Notes under the pieces: generated by a model
Told to the model about the DNA's origin: nothing
Seen by the model: only the letters and a program-made list of their open reading frames with translations
Databases searched by the model: none
Assembly: GCA_965220895.1 (NCBI GenBank)
Contig: OZ244850.1
Span: forward strand, 744,001 to 808,000
Direction: 5' to 3'
Source of the DNA: WTFY01 sp965220895
GTDB lineage: Bacteria > Pseudomonadota > Gammaproteobacteria > UBA4575
Length of the DNA stretch: 64,000 nt
Position numbers and translations under genes: made by a program
Part shown: positions 23,800-33,445 of the stretch, in pieces
Numbering within the stretch: the first letter of the stretch is position 1
Layout of the letters: the number at the start of each line of letters is the position of its first letter

Positions 23800-25758
23800 C
23801 TATCCGGTATGTTCCAGCAAAAGGCTGCCCGAATCCTGCTGCGTCGCCGTCCAGTCAGGAGCAATATACAGGGTCGCCTGGGGCTCGACCACGATGACCG
23901 GACCGCGCAGCGCCTGGCCCCGGGCAAGCTCGGAGCGGTGGATTACCGGGACTTCCCCGGCGTGCTCGTGCAGGCAGGTCGTTTCGCTCGGCGCACCCGG
24001 TTGCCTGCGGGCAATGCGGGGCAGCGGCAGCTCGGGTGTGTTCGTGCCCGTTGCCGTGAGCCGCAGGTTGACCAGTTCTACCGGCATATCCAGCGCATAG
24101 CCATAGCGCTCGCGATGACGCTCGTGAAAGGCCTGCCCGGCCAGGGACGGGTCCTGCCAGGGCAGCCTCAATGTGGTCGACTGGCCCTGGTAACGCAGAT
24201 CGAGTTCCCTTTTCAGCGCGTACGACGAGGCGGACTCGGCTTCCAGGTCGGAGGCAATCCTGTGTTCCAGTCGGGCAAACGCCTCTTCCAGCTCCTTTGC
24301 CTCGCATGCCTCCAGCAACTGGATGCGGCTTTGGGATGCTTCCTTGCCGGATGGCGCCGCCAAAAGACCCAGCGCGGACAGCACCCCGGTATGGGCGGGA
24401 ACCAGCGCCTGGTGAATGTGCAGACTCTCGGCGAGATCACACACGTGAAGGCCGCCCGCCCCCCCGAAGCTGACTAGCGTGAAATCCTTCGGGTCATGCC
24501 CCCGGTACACCGACATCACGCGCAGGGCCTGGGTCATCTGTTCATTCGCAATCTGCACGATCCCCCGGGCACTGGCCTCGGGATCCAGGCTCAGGCGCCG
24601 GGCGAGGCGGGAGATGACGCTTCGGGAAGCGGCAGGGTCCAGTGCCAGGTTCCCGGCAAGCCTGCAACTCGAGGGCAGGCGCCCCAGTACCACATGGGCA
24701 TCGGTCACGGTCGGGAGGTCCCCGCCCTGCCCATAACAGGCCGGGCCGGGCGAGGCTCCCGCAGAATCCGGACCCACCCGCAGCAATCCGCCTTCATCCA
24801 CCCACGCAATCGAGCCGCCGCCGGCGCCGATGGTATGAATGTCCAGCATGGGTACGGCCACCGGAAGTCCTGCAATCTTGCCCCGGCAGGTCAGTTCGAA
24901 TTCCCCGTCGACGATGGAAACATCCGTGGAAGTTCCCCCCATGTCGAACGTCAGCAACCGCGTGCACCCGGCACTTGCCCCCGCCTGCAGGCTCCCCCAG
25001 AGCCCGCCTGCGGGTCCGGACAACAACAGGCGCACGGCATTGCACTCGGCAGCCGTCGTACTCAGGGTCAGACCGTCACTTTGCATGACGGACAGCGGCG
25101 AGTCCGGCAATGTCTGGCCCAGGCGTGACAGGTAGCCCTGCATGACCGGGCCCAGGTAACTGTTGATCCAGGTCGCCAGCCCGCGTTCATATTCGCGGTA
25201 CTCCGCCAGCACCTCGGACGATATCGAAACGAAGTACCGCTCATCCAGGCGTGCCTTGAGCGCCTTCTCGAAGCGGTTGTCGACGAACGAAAACAGCAGG
25301 CAAACCGCGACCGCCTCGGCATCAAGCTGATCAATGGAGTCGGCAAGCGCATCCAGCTCGGCTGCGGGCAACGGCAGGACCGTGTTTCCGTGCGGGTCCG
25401 TGCGACCGCCGGTTTCCAGGCACAGCTGCGGCTCGATCAGCACGGGTTTTTCCCGCGGCGTGAGGTTGTACAGTTCATCGCGCGTCTGGCGGCCGATCAA
25501 CAGCAGGTCCTTGAAGCCGTGGTTGGTGATGAATACCGTTCGCGCCCCCTTGCCCTCGAGCAGTGCGTTGGTAGCCACCGTGGTACCATGCACGATGTGC
25601 AGGCCACGGGTGTCGATCCCCAAGGCGGCAATGCCCCGCAGGATGGCGCGCTCGGGTGCCTGCGGTGTAGACAGTTCCTTGTGTGTCTGCACGGACTGTC
25701 CATTAAAATAGACCAGGTCCGTAAAGGTTCCACCTGTATCGACACCTAGCAAGCGCAT
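23800..25758 (-). CDS. Hydantoinase/oxoprolinase HyuA-type ATPase subunit
   Basis: The 652-residue protein starts MRLLGVDTGGTFTDLVYF, the phosphate-binding loop of the ASKHA-fold hydantoinase A/oxoprolinase family. IVHGTTVATNALLE, TFDMGGTSTDVSIVDG, IGAGGGSIAWVD and LVSFGGAGGLHVCDLA follow in order. Family members open hydantoins, 5-oxoproline or related lactams, or carboxylate ketones, using ATP, usually with a HyuB partner. No hyuB lies next to it here. The substrate cannot be told. Confidence 0.85.
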   Translation of the reverse strand: MRLLGVDTGGTFTDLVYFNGQSVQTHKELSTPQAPERAILRGIAALGIDTRGLHIVHGTTVATNALLEGKGARTVFITNHGFKDLLLIGRQTRDELYNLTPREKPVLIEPQLCLETGGRTDPHGNTVLPLPAAELDALADSIDQLDAEAVAVCLLFSFVDNRFEKALKARLDERYFVSISSEVLAEYREYERGLATWINSYLGPVMQGYLSRLGQTLPDSPLSVMQSDGLTLSTTAAECNAVRLLLSGPAGGLWGSLQAGASAGCTRLLTFDMGGTSTDVSIVDGEFELTCRGKIAGLPVAVPMLDIHTIGAGGGSIAWVDEGGLLRVGPDSAGASPGPACYGQGGDLPTVTDAHVVLGRLPSSCRLAGNLALDPAASRSVISRLARRLSLDPEASARGIVQIANEQMTQALRVMSVYRGHDPKDFTLVSFGGAGGLHVCDLAESLHIHQALVPAHTGVLSALGLLAAPSGKEASQSRIQLLEACEAKELEEAFARLEHRIASDLEAESASSYALKRELDLRYQGQSTTLRLPWQDPSLAGQAFHERHRERYGYALDMPVELVNLRLTATGTNTPELPLPRIARRQPGAPSETTCLHEHAGEVPVIHRSELARGQALRGPVIVVEPQATLYIAPDWTATQQDSGSLLLEHTG

Positions 25759-25997
25759 AAAGTCATTCCGGTTCAGCCCATCGGGTCACGTCTTCGCAAA
25801 AACACGCAACCGGGAACAGCAAGAGGCCATAGCATGTCGGGTTTGAATTCTGTAATGGTGATGCCGTGGTGTAAGCCGGTACAAGCGCTGCCGGTCGCAC
25901 CACACTTTAAACATCCTGGCCGGGGATTTAAAGCCGGCCCGGCCCCGTTCCGCGCCTTGGGTTCGCAAGGCTGTCATTTGCAGGTTACAGTATTCTC

Positions 25998-27014
25998 ATG
26001 ACCGCAGGTGATCCCAAGCCCACTCCCTCCACTGCAGTGTCCGACCTGGAAGTTGCCGTCCATGAAAGCACGGCCCGGGCTGCCGGCACCCCCGACCTGC
26101 TGGCGCACGTGCATTTTGGAGATTCCGGGCAACACCTGGCAAAAGGCTGGTCGGTCGAAAGCAGTCTCGAGGTACTGCAGGGATCCGATTTCCACTTTCA
26201 GGACTGGTACACGAACCGCCGGGTCACGCAGGGAGAGCATGGCAACATCCGGCACTCGGGCCACGCCCAGGTACTGTTTGGCCACCTCCGGCTGGCCTGT
26301 CCGGAGTCAGGCGATTTCCAGGCGCTGGTCCAGCACGCCTACCAGGAGATCTGCGACTGTCTGCAACATGGCAGCTGCAATCACCTGCTGCGTACCTGGA
26401 ACTACTTTCCCGGCATCACGGATTCGGCCGGCGGCCAGTCCAGCCGCTACGACCTGTTCTGCAGCGCCCGCCTGCAGGCCATGCAGGCCTGCAACATCGA
26501 GCGCAGCATCTATCCTGCGGCCACCGTGATCGGCAGCCAGAACCCCTTCCTGCAAATCTATTTCCTGGCCGGGGATGCCCCCGGAATTGCCGTCGAGAAC
26601 CCGCGCCAGACAAGCGCCTACGACTACCCGACCACCGAAGTGGGGGCACCTCCCCTGTTTTCGAGGGGCGTGCTCAAGCCCTGGGGCGGGCGCATGCACT
26701 TTTATGTCTCGGGCACGGCCAGCATCATCGGACACGAAACCCAGCATCTGGACGATGTCGGCGCGCAACTCAACGAATCCCTGAACAACGTCGAAACCCT
26801 GGTCGTGCACGCCAATGACCTGCACCAGACACGGCTGAACGCACAGGACGATCTGCTCTGCATCAAGGTGTATGTACGCCACCGCCGCGACGTGCCCTAC
26901 ATCCAAAGGGTGCTGGCGGCACGCTTGCCCAACCCGACGCCCCGCATACTGCTGCTGGGGGAGATGTGCCGCAGCGACCTGCTGGTGGAGATCGAGGCCC
27001 TCTACCAGTCCTGA
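25998..27014 (+). CDS. Chorismatase family protein (FkbO/Hyg5/XanB2-like)
   Basis: The 338-residue protein resembles chorismate-converting enzymes that give 3-hydroxybenzoate or 4-hydroxybenzoate (XanB2/Hyg5) or a dihydrodiol (FkbO). Visible motifs are LLRTWNYFPGI, SSRYDLFCSARLQAM, IYPAATVIGS, FSRGVLKPWGGRMHFYVSGTASI and a closing helical part with RRDVPYIQRVLAARLP. In xanthomonads such an enzyme feeds aryl-polyene pigment and quinone pathways; no such cluster is in the window. It lies 12 bp before mutM, so the two may share a transcript. Confidence 0.75.
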   Translation: MTAGDPKPTPSTAVSDLEVAVHESTARAAGTPDLLAHVHFGDSGQHLAKGWSVESSLEVLQGSDFHFQDWYTNRRVTQGEHGNIRHSGHAQVLFGHLRLACPESGDFQALVQHAYQEICDCLQHGSCNHLLRTWNYFPGITDSAGGQSSRYDLFCSARLQAMQACNIERSIYPAATVIGSQNPFLQIYFLAGDAPGIAVENPRQTSAYDYPTTEVGAPPLFSRGVLKPWGGRMHFYVSGTASIIGHETQHLDDVGAQLNESLNNVETLVVHANDLHQTRLNAQDDLLCIKVYVRHRRDVPYIQRVLAARLPNPTPRILLLGEMCRSDLLVEIEALYQS

Positions 27015-27026
27015 GCCACGACCCGA

Positions 27027-27839
27027 ATGCCTGAACTCCCGGAAGTGGAAACAACCTGTCGCGGCATCCGTCCGCACATTACCGGCAGGAGGATCACCGA
27101 CCTCATCGTGCATCAGCGCCAGCTTCGCTGGCCTGTACCGGCTCAGCTGAAGAGATCGTTGAAGGGCCAGCGGGTCCTTTCGGTCGGGCGACGCGCCAAG
27201 TACCTGCTGCTGGAAAGCGGTAACGGCTGGCTCATTGTGCATCTCGGAATGTCCGGCAGCCTGCACATCGTCGCAAACGGTGTGCCGGCCCAAAAGCATG
27301 ACCAGGTGGATTTCGTGTTCGGCAACACGGTGCTGCGGTTTCATGACCCGCGCCGCTTCGGGAGCATACACTGGACCCGCCGCGACCCCCTGCGGCACAA
27401 GCTGTTGCGAAACCTCGGCCCGGAACCCTTCAGCGGGGAATTCAGCGCCCGTTACCTGTATGACCGGGCAGCCTCCAGGAAGGTCAGTGTCAAGAATTTC
27501 ATCATGAACAGCGGCATCGTCGCCGGCGTGGGAAACATCTATGCCAGCGAGGCACTGTTTCTAAGCGGCATACACCCGCAGCGCGCCGCAGGTCGCATTG
27601 CGCTGTGCCGATATGAAAAGCTGGTCGCAAACATCAGGCACGTGCTGAGCACCGCCATCGATGCGGGAGGCACCACCTTGCGCGATTTTACCCGCGAAGA
27701 CGGCCGCCCCGGCTATTTCACACAACAACTCAATGTCTATAACCGCCGCGGAGAGCCCTGCCCGGTCTGCGGCCATCCCATCGTGCTTCGAACCCTCGGC
27801 CAGCGCAGCAGTTTTTATTGCAGCCGGTGCCAGCATTGA
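27027..27839 (+). CDS. mutM: Formamidopyrimidine-DNA glycosylase
   Basis: The 270-residue protein starts MPELPEVETTCRGIRPHI, where Pro after the initiator Met is the catalytic nucleophile. KYLLLESGNGWLIVHLGMSG, MNSGIVAGVGNIYASEALF and the C-terminal zinc finger CPVCGHPIVL...CSRCQ complete the Fpg/Nei fold. It removes 8-oxoguanine and formamidopyrimidines and nicks the site. It converges with ggt. Confidence 0.95.
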   Translation: MPELPEVETTCRGIRPHITGRRITDLIVHQRQLRWPVPAQLKRSLKGQRVLSVGRRAKYLLLESGNGWLIVHLGMSGSLHIVANGVPAQKHDQVDFVFGNTVLRFHDPRRFGSIHWTRRDPLRHKLLRNLGPEPFSGEFSARYLYDRAASRKVSVKNFIMNSGIVAGVGNIYASEALFLSGIHPQRAAGRIALCRYEKLVANIRHVLSTAIDAGGTTLRDFTREDGRPGYFTQQLNVYNRRGEPCPVCGHPIVLRTLGQRSSFYCSRCQH

Positions 27840-27848
27840 TGCAGGCCA

Positions 27849-29567
27849 TCATTTGCCGACCTGTGCCAGGCCCATCCCCCGGGGGTCGCTGGCCGCGCTC
27901 ACCTGGCCGGTCTTTCGGTTCCAGATGACGGCATGCATGTCCCCGTAGCTGCGTGATGTGGCCTGCAGCGTGTGGCCCAGGGATGCGAGAGCTGCCAGGG
28001 TGGCCGCATCCAGGGCCTCGTTCTCGTACTCGATGCGGTCCGGAATGAACTGGTGATGAAAGCGCGGGCGCGAGACCATGGCGTTCGCATCCACGCCGCG
28101 GGCAAATTCCAGCGCGGCGAGCAGCACCATGGTTATGATCCGGCTGCCGCCCGGGGTCCCCAGGATCGCAACTCGCTCGCCGTCGTCCAGGAACGTGGGC
28201 GACATGCTCGAGAGCATGCGTTTGCCCGCCTCGATGGCATTCGCGCGGCTGCCGGTCAGGCCGTACAGGTTGGGATGCCCCGGCTTGACCGCAAAGTCGT
28301 CCATTTCGTTGTTCAGCAGGATGCCGGTGCCGGGCACCGCGAACCCTGAGCCGAACGGGTAGTTGATGGAAAGCGTCGTGGCCACGTAGTTGCCGTCCCG
28401 GTCGATGACGGAAAAATGCGTGGTGTTGCGGCCCTCGGCGGGTTCGCCGCCCGAGCCGTGCTCCTGTTTCTCAAGGTACGCGGCACTCGGGGAGGCCCGT
28501 AGCGGGTTGAAATCCGCCAGCTTGCCGGAAGCATGCGGCAGCGACAACAGTCGCTCGACGGGCACCTCGACATGGTCCGTATCGCCAAGATACCGGGCGC
28601 GGTCCACGTACGCCCGGCGCATGACTTCGACCAGCGCATGGCTGCGCTGTGCGCCTTCTGTCTGCGACAGGTCCAGCAAGGACAGCATGTTGAGCATCTG
28701 CACCAGCACGATGCCCCCCGAGGAAGGCAGCGCGGCACTGGTGATTCTCATGTTGTCATAGTGCGCGGAAACCGGCTGGCGTTCCCGGACCCGGTACTGG
28801 GCCAGGTCCTGCATCTGCCAGATTCCTCCGGCCTGCTGCACGCCCCGCACCAGCGATTCCGCCACTTCCCCCCGGTAGAATCCGTCAGCGCCCTCATCAC
28901 GGATGCGCTCCAGCACGCGGGCCAACTGCGGTTGGCGCAGCACGTAGCCGGGTTCGGGCACGCTGCCCTGGTCCAGGAAAACCGAACTTCCGCCGGGGGA
29001 TTCGCGCAAGTGGTCGAGCACGGCCGTGGCCAGCCTGTGATAACGCGTGCTCACCTCGAAGCCTTCACGGGCGTACCGGATGGCAGTGTGCAGGGTGCGA
29101 TCGAGAGGCAGGCGTCCATACCGGTCCGACAGGTGAACGAGGGCGGCGGGGATGCCCGGGATGCCCGCGGCCAGTGGCCCCACGACGGACTCCCGGGTGG
29201 GCCTGCCGGCCTCATCCAGGTACATGTCCCGGGTGGCCGCAAGCGGGGCCACCTCTCTCCCGTCCAGCATGATCTCGCGCCCGTTTGAAGCCGTGTGCAA
29301 CAGCCAGAAGCCACCGCCGCCCAGGCCCGAGGCATAGGGCTCCACCACGGCCAGGCTCGCCGTGACCGCAACGGCCGCATCGAAGGCGTTGCCGCCCTGC
29401 TCCAGGATATCGATGCCTGCCCGGGTGGCCAGCGGATGCGCACTGGCCACGGCATGGTCCGTGGGGGCGTGCCGGGACGATGGGCCCGGCCCGGCCGATT
29501 CGCCGGGCGGGGGTGTGCCACAGGAGACCGCTCCCCATGCCAGACACACGAAGACCAGGATTCGCAT
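27849..29567 (-). CDS. ggt: Gamma-glutamyltranspeptidase
   Basis: The 572-residue protein starts at MRILVFVCLAWGAVSCG, chosen because it gives an export signal (possible lipobox at AVSC) and avoids coaD. The large subunit has GNAFDAAVAVTASLAVVEPY and SGLGGGGFWLL. The autocleavage site is NTTHFSVIDRDGN with the catalytic Thr. The small subunit has NYPFGSGFAVPGTGILLNNE and SSMSPTFL. It hydrolyses or transfers the gamma-glutamyl group of glutathione in the periplasm. It begins 16 bp after coaD. Confidence 0.92.
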   Translation of the reverse strand: MRILVFVCLAWGAVSCGTPPPGESAGPGPSSRHAPTDHAVASAHPLATRAGIDILEQGGNAFDAAVAVTASLAVVEPYASGLGGGGFWLLHTASNGREIMLDGREVAPLAATRDMYLDEAGRPTRESVVGPLAAGIPGIPAALVHLSDRYGRLPLDRTLHTAIRYAREGFEVSTRYHRLATAVLDHLRESPGGSSVFLDQGSVPEPGYVLRQPQLARVLERIRDEGADGFYRGEVAESLVRGVQQAGGIWQMQDLAQYRVRERQPVSAHYDNMRITSAALPSSGGIVLVQMLNMLSLLDLSQTEGAQRSHALVEVMRRAYVDRARYLGDTDHVEVPVERLLSLPHASGKLADFNPLRASPSAAYLEKQEHGSGGEPAEGRNTTHFSVIDRDGNYVATTLSINYPFGSGFAVPGTGILLNNEMDDFAVKPGHPNLYGLTGSRANAIEAGKRMLSSMSPTFLDDGERVAILGTPGGSRIITMVLLAALEFARGVDANAMVSRPRFHHQFIPDRIEYENEALDAATLAALASLGHTLQATSRSYGDMHAVIWNRKTGQVSAASDPRGMGLAQVGK

Positions 29568-29583
29568 GGTCAGCCAGTTGAAA

Positions 29584-30069
29584 TCAGTCCGCCAGCTTGG
29601 TTTGCAGGGCCCCGGCCACCGGAGGGGAAACGAACCGCGACACGTCACCGCCGAGACTTGCGATCTCGCGCACCAGGCTCGAGGAGATGAAGGTATGCTC
29701 CTCCGAGGGCGTCATGAAGATGGTCTCGAACTGATCATCCAGCCGGCGGTTCATGCTGGCCAGCTGAAATTCAAATTCGAAATCCGAAACCGCGCGCAAA
29801 CCCCGCAAGATGGCCTTGGCCCCTTGCTGGCGGGCAAAATCCACGAGCAGGCCGTCAAAGCCGTGCACGCTTGCATTGGGAATCTGCACCAGCGACTGCT
29901 GGGCCAACCCGACCCGCTCGGCCAGGTCGAAAAACGGCTGCTTGCCTCCACCGCGCACCGCCACCCCCACCACCACGCGATCAAACAGCACGCAGGCGCG
30001 GCGCACCAGGTCCGTATGACCGTTGGTAATCGGGTCGAAAGTACCCGGATAGACTGCCACGAGTGCCAT
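29584..30069 (-). CDS. coaD: Phosphopantetheine adenylyltransferase
   Basis: The 161-residue protein MALVAVYPGTFDPITNGHTD carries the nucleotidyltransferase TxGH-type motif (TNGH) and the ISSSLVREIA region. It adds AMP to 4'-phosphopantetheine in coenzyme A synthesis. It follows rsmD on the minus strand, a common rsmD-coaD pairing. Confidence 0.95.
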   Translation of the reverse strand: MALVAVYPGTFDPITNGHTDLVRRACVLFDRVVVGVAVRGGGKQPFFDLAERVGLAQQSLVQIPNASVHGFDGLLVDFARQQGAKAILRGLRAVSDFEFEFQLASMNRRLDDQFETIFMTPSEEHTFISSSLVREIASLGGDVSRFVSPPVAGALQTKLAD

Positions 30070-30116
30070 GTGCGGATTCTAGCATGAAGCGATCCCCGCA
30101 CTTCCCGCAGGGCCCG

Positions 30117-30686
30117 TCACGTGGTTTCCTCTTCCAGCGCATACAGCCGGTAACGCACCTGTCCGGCGGTTTTCTCACGGATGCAGTGCAGGGAGTCGGG
30201 GAGTTCCGGGACCGACCCCGACGGGGATTCCACGTAGACCCGACCGGACGGGGATACCAGCCCGCGGGCCAGCAGCACCGGCAACACCTGCCGGCCCAGA
30301 TCCGTGGCAAACGGAGGATCCAGAAACACGATATCGAACGGTTCTGTCGCCTGGCGCACATAGTCCAGCGCGTCCTGGCACACGACCTCCACCTGCCTGG
30401 CCTGCAGGGCTTGTTTTTGCAGTTCCAGCATCGCCATCACCGAAGCGTTGCAATCCACCTGGATGACCAGCGAGGCACCCCGGGAAGCCGCCTCGAACCC
30501 CAGCGCACCACTGCCGGCAAACAGGTCCAGACAGCGGGCACCCTCGATGCTGTCGGCCAGCCAGTTGAACAGGGTCTCGCGCACCCGGTCGGGAGTGGGC
30601 CGGATCTCCGGGATGTCGGCGAACCGGATGCGCCGGCTTCGCCAGGTGCCGCCGACGATGCGCAGACTATTCTTTTTCGGGGCCAC
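30117..30686 (-). CDS. rsmD: 16S rRNA (guanine-966-N2)-methyltransferase RsmD
   Basis: The 189-residue protein starts at a GTG (VAPKKNSLRIVGGTWRSRRI) that overlaps the end of the M16 gene by 20 nt. RPTPDRVRETLFNWL, the SAM loop CLDLFAGSGALGFEAASRG and the catalytic DPPF in IVFLDPPFATD identify RsmD. The overlap suggests coupling with the peptidase operon. Confidence 0.92.
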   Translation of the reverse strand: MAPKKNSLRIVGGTWRSRRIRFADIPEIRPTPDRVRETLFNWLADSIEGARCLDLFAGSGALGFEAASRGASLVIQVDCNASVMAMLELQKQALQARQVEVVCQDALDYVRQATEPFDIVFLDPPFATDLGRQVLPVLLARGLVSPSGRVYVESPSGSVPELPDSLHCIREKTAGQVRYRLYALEEETT

Positions 30687-31995
30687 CAACGACGATCTTG
30701 ACCAGGCGGTCCGTGTGCAGATGTCGACGGAACGCCGCGCGAACGTCCGCCTGCGTAACCCCGGCAATGTGTGCCGTGAAGGTGTCGAGGTAATCCAGCG
30801 GCAAGTCGTAGTAGCCGATCAACGACAGGTAGGCCAGGATGTCGCTGTTCTGGTCCACCCGTAACGGGAAACCACCGATGATGCTTTTCTTGGCGAGTTC
30901 CAGCTCTTCCTCGCTGGGCCCCTCATCCACAAAGTCCTGGACCAGCTGCTGTGCCACATCGAGCGCCTGCTGTGCCTGGTCGGTGCGTGTCTGCAGGCCC
31001 AGCGTGTAAGTGCCCTTTTGCTGCAAGGGGAAAAAGTAGCTGTAGACGCTGTAGGACAATCCCAGTTGCTTGCGGATCTTCTTCATCAAGCGCGAAGAGA
31101 AGCCGCCGCCGCCCAGGACATGGTTGCCGGTATACAGGATAAAATAATCCGGGTCTCCCCGGGCAATGCCCAGCTGCCCCAGAAACACATGCGACTGCTG
31201 GGAAGGATAGGGAATGTAGCGGTACTGGGACGCACTCGCGGGCTGCGGGGGCGGAACAGGTGCAGGTCTGGCCCCCCTCGGAAGCCGGGATGCGATGTAC
31301 CCGGAGATCCGGCGGGCCTGGTCCGTGTCCAGGGCTCCGACGATGGCGATCACGGCATTTTCCGCAACCAGGTACCGGCGCTGGAACGCCTGGACGTCCG
31401 CCAGTGCAATGGCCTGCACGCTGGACTCATTTCCCGCGACGGGCTGTGCATAGGGGTGGGTGCCGTACACGGCCTGGTAGAAGGCCTTGCTGGCGATCCG
31501 GTCCGGGCGCTGCTGTTCATCGCGGATTGCGGTCAGCGCCTGGTTTTTCAGGCGCATGAAATCCTTTTGCGGAAAGCTGGGACGCGTCAGGATCTCGATG
31601 AAAGTGGACAGCGCCTGCTCGAGCAGCCGTTCCTCGGTCAGACTGCGCAGGCTGACCCTGGAGTAATCCAGGTTGACATCGTATCCGTAGCGGGCACCGA
31701 CCTCTTCGAACTTCTCGGCCACCGTATCGGCATCCATGGCTTCGGAGCCTGCGCTCAGCAGGCCATGCGTCAGTTGCGAGAGGCCGCCCAGCTGTTCATC
31801 GCGGTCACTGCCGGCACCGAAAGTCACGGCGATGTCCAGCATCGGCAGCTCCGGGGCCGCTACGAACAGGGTACGAACACCCGGTCCGCTGGTCCACTGC
31901 TCGATCGAAGGCGCGGCCTTCGCAGTTCCCAGCAAGGCCGCACAAAGCCACAGGGTGGCGCAGGCCCCTCTCCATGCCGGACTAGTGGGCAGCAT
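30667..31995 (-). CDS. M16-family peptidase-like protein without the zinc motif
   Basis: The protein has about 442 residues, with an N-terminal signal (SPAWRGACATLWLCAALLGT). It has the M16B fold but no HxxEH; the corresponding stretch reads LSQLTHGLL. It keeps the second-half motif GGGGFSSRLMKKIRKQLGLSY. M16B enzymes often work as a dimer of one zinc-bearing and one non-catalytic subunit, and the gene just upstream encodes the zinc-bearing one. The ATG at 31995 overlaps that gene by 14 nt; an ATG at 32013 is the alternative. Confidence 0.88.
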   Translation of the reverse strand: MLPTSPAWRGACATLWLCAALLGTAKAAPSIEQWTSGPGVRTLFVAAPELPMLDIAVTFGAGSDRDEQLGGLSQLTHGLLSAGSEAMDADTVAEKFEEVGARYGYDVNLDYSRVSLRSLTEERLLEQALSTFIEILTRPSFPQKDFMRLKNQALTAIRDEQQRPDRIASKAFYQAVYGTHPYAQPVAGNESSVQAIALADVQAFQRRYLVAENAVIAIVGALDTDQARRISGYIASRLPRGARPAPVPPPQPASASQYRYIPYPSQQSHVFLGQLGIARGDPDYFILYTGNHVLGGGGFSSRLMKKIRKQLGLSYSVYSYFFPLQQKGTYTLGLQTRTDQAQQALDVAQQLVQDFVDEGPSEEELELAKKSIIGGFPLRVDQNSDILAYLSLIGYYDLPLDYLDTFTAHIAGVTQADVRAAFRRHLHTDRLVKIVVGGPEKE

Positions 31996-33352
31996 CGGAC
32001 AGCTCGGCTTCACCGGCAGGCCCGGCGGCCGGCAGCGGTTCCAGTTCGGACACGGTCAGGCGATCCTCGACCAGATAGCGGCGCGCCACCTGGCGCACCT
32101 GTTCGGCACTGACCGCGTTGATCCGCGGAATGTATTCGTCCATCACGCGCCAGCCCAGTCCCGCGGATTCCAGCCGGCCGATGACACTGGCCTGCGCACG
32201 GATGGAATCCTGTGCGTACACCTCGCTGGCAATGACCTGTGCCTTGACACGGGCGAGTTCCCGTTCACTGACCAGGTCTTCCTGCAGTGCCCGGATCTCG
32301 GCATAGAGGGCCTGCTCGACATCCTCGAGGCCGTGCTGCGGTGCGGGTATGGCCTCCAGCAGGAACAGGGAGGGATAGCGGGTGTACAGGTAGTACCCGG
32401 CGCCTGCACTCGCGGCCAGCTCCATTTCCCGTACCAGATGCTTGCTGAGCCGCGCGCTGCGACCGCCGTCAAGCACACCGGACAGGACCGACAAGGCGTA
32501 CGGCTCCCAGTCCTGCTCCACCGTGGTCAGGCTCGGCGCCTTGTATCCCAGCAGGACGTACGGCAGCTTGGCGACCGCTTTCACCTGGATGCGGCGCGGC
32601 CCGGCCTGGGCGGGCTCGACCCGGGGCTTGCTGTCGCGGATGGGCCGGGGCTCGATCGCACCGAAGTACTTTCGGGCCAGGCCAAACACGGTTTCGGGAT
32701 CGACATCCCCCACCACCACCAGGGTTGCATTGTTGGGCGCATACCAGCGCTGATACCAGCGGCTCAGGTCCTCGAGTTCGAGGTGCTCCAGGTCGTTCAT
32801 CCAGCCGATCACCGGGTGGTGGTACGGACTGCTGGTGAAGGCGGCTGCACTCAGTTGCTCGTAGACGAGGGCGTTCGGATCGTCGTCAGTGCGCAGGCGT
32901 CGTTCCTCCTTGACGACCTCGCGCTCGCTGATGAAGTCATCCTGGGTCAGGATCAGGTTGATCATGCGGTCCGACTCGATATCGAAACTCACCTCCAGGT
33001 GCTCGCGGCCCATCACCTGGAAGTAGGCGGTATAGTCGCGCCCGGTGAATGCGTTATCGCGTGCGCCGATTTCCGCCAGGGTCGATGTAAACTTCTCGGC
33101 AGGATATTTTTCCGTGCCCTTGAACATCATGTGCTCCAGCAGATGGGAGATTCCGGTGATGCCGTTATGCTCCTGCGAAGACCCCACCCGGTACCAGATC
33201 TGGGACACCACCACCGGCGCCCGGTGGTCTTCCTTGACGATGACCTTCAGGCCGTTGTCCAGCACCCTCTCATGGGTGTTTTCGGCGCCGGCCTGAGCAT
33301 GGCAAAAAAGTGCCAGACCCAGCCACAGTCCTGCAATTTTAGTGACTTTCAT
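31982..33352 (-). CDS. M16-family zinc metallopeptidase (catalytic subunit)
   Basis: The 456-residue protein has a signal peptide (MKVTKIAGLWLGLALFCHAQ) and the inverted zinc motif HLLEH in GISHLLEHMMFKGT, with the downstream Glu in the REVVKEERR region. Its C-terminal half has VLSGVLDGGRSARLSKHLVRE. It probably degrades peptides in the periplasm together with the non-catalytic partner. It is divergent from ftsY. Confidence 0.9.
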   Translation of the reverse strand: MKVTKIAGLWLGLALFCHAQAGAENTHERVLDNGLKVIVKEDHRAPVVVSQIWYRVGSSQEHNGITGISHLLEHMMFKGTEKYPAEKFTSTLAEIGARDNAFTGRDYTAYFQVMGREHLEVSFDIESDRMINLILTQDDFISEREVVKEERRLRTDDDPNALVYEQLSAAAFTSSPYHHPVIGWMNDLEHLELEDLSRWYQRWYAPNNATLVVVGDVDPETVFGLARKYFGAIEPRPIRDSKPRVEPAQAGPRRIQVKAVAKLPYVLLGYKAPSLTTVEQDWEPYALSVLSGVLDGGRSARLSKHLVREMELAASAGAGYYLYTRYPSLFLLEAIPAPQHGLEDVEQALYAEIRALQEDLVSERELARVKAQVIASEVYAQDSIRAQASVIGRLESAGLGWRVMDEYIPRINAVSAEQVRQVARRYLVEDRLTVSELEPLPAAGPAGEAELSDAAH

Positions 33353-33398
33353 CAATGGTGGGAGTCGGGATGTTAGGATTAGCACCGCATCGGATGCA

Positions 33399-33426
33399 TT
33401 GATGTATGATCAGCGAACCTTACTAT
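33399..33426 (+). promoter_or_regulatory. Possible ftsY promoter
   Basis: TTGATG (33399-33404), 16 nt, then TACTAT (33421-33426), with the ATG at 33446. TATAAC at 33424 is an alternative -10. Confidence 0.35.
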
Positions 33427-33445
33427 AACTGTTTGCCCGAAATCC

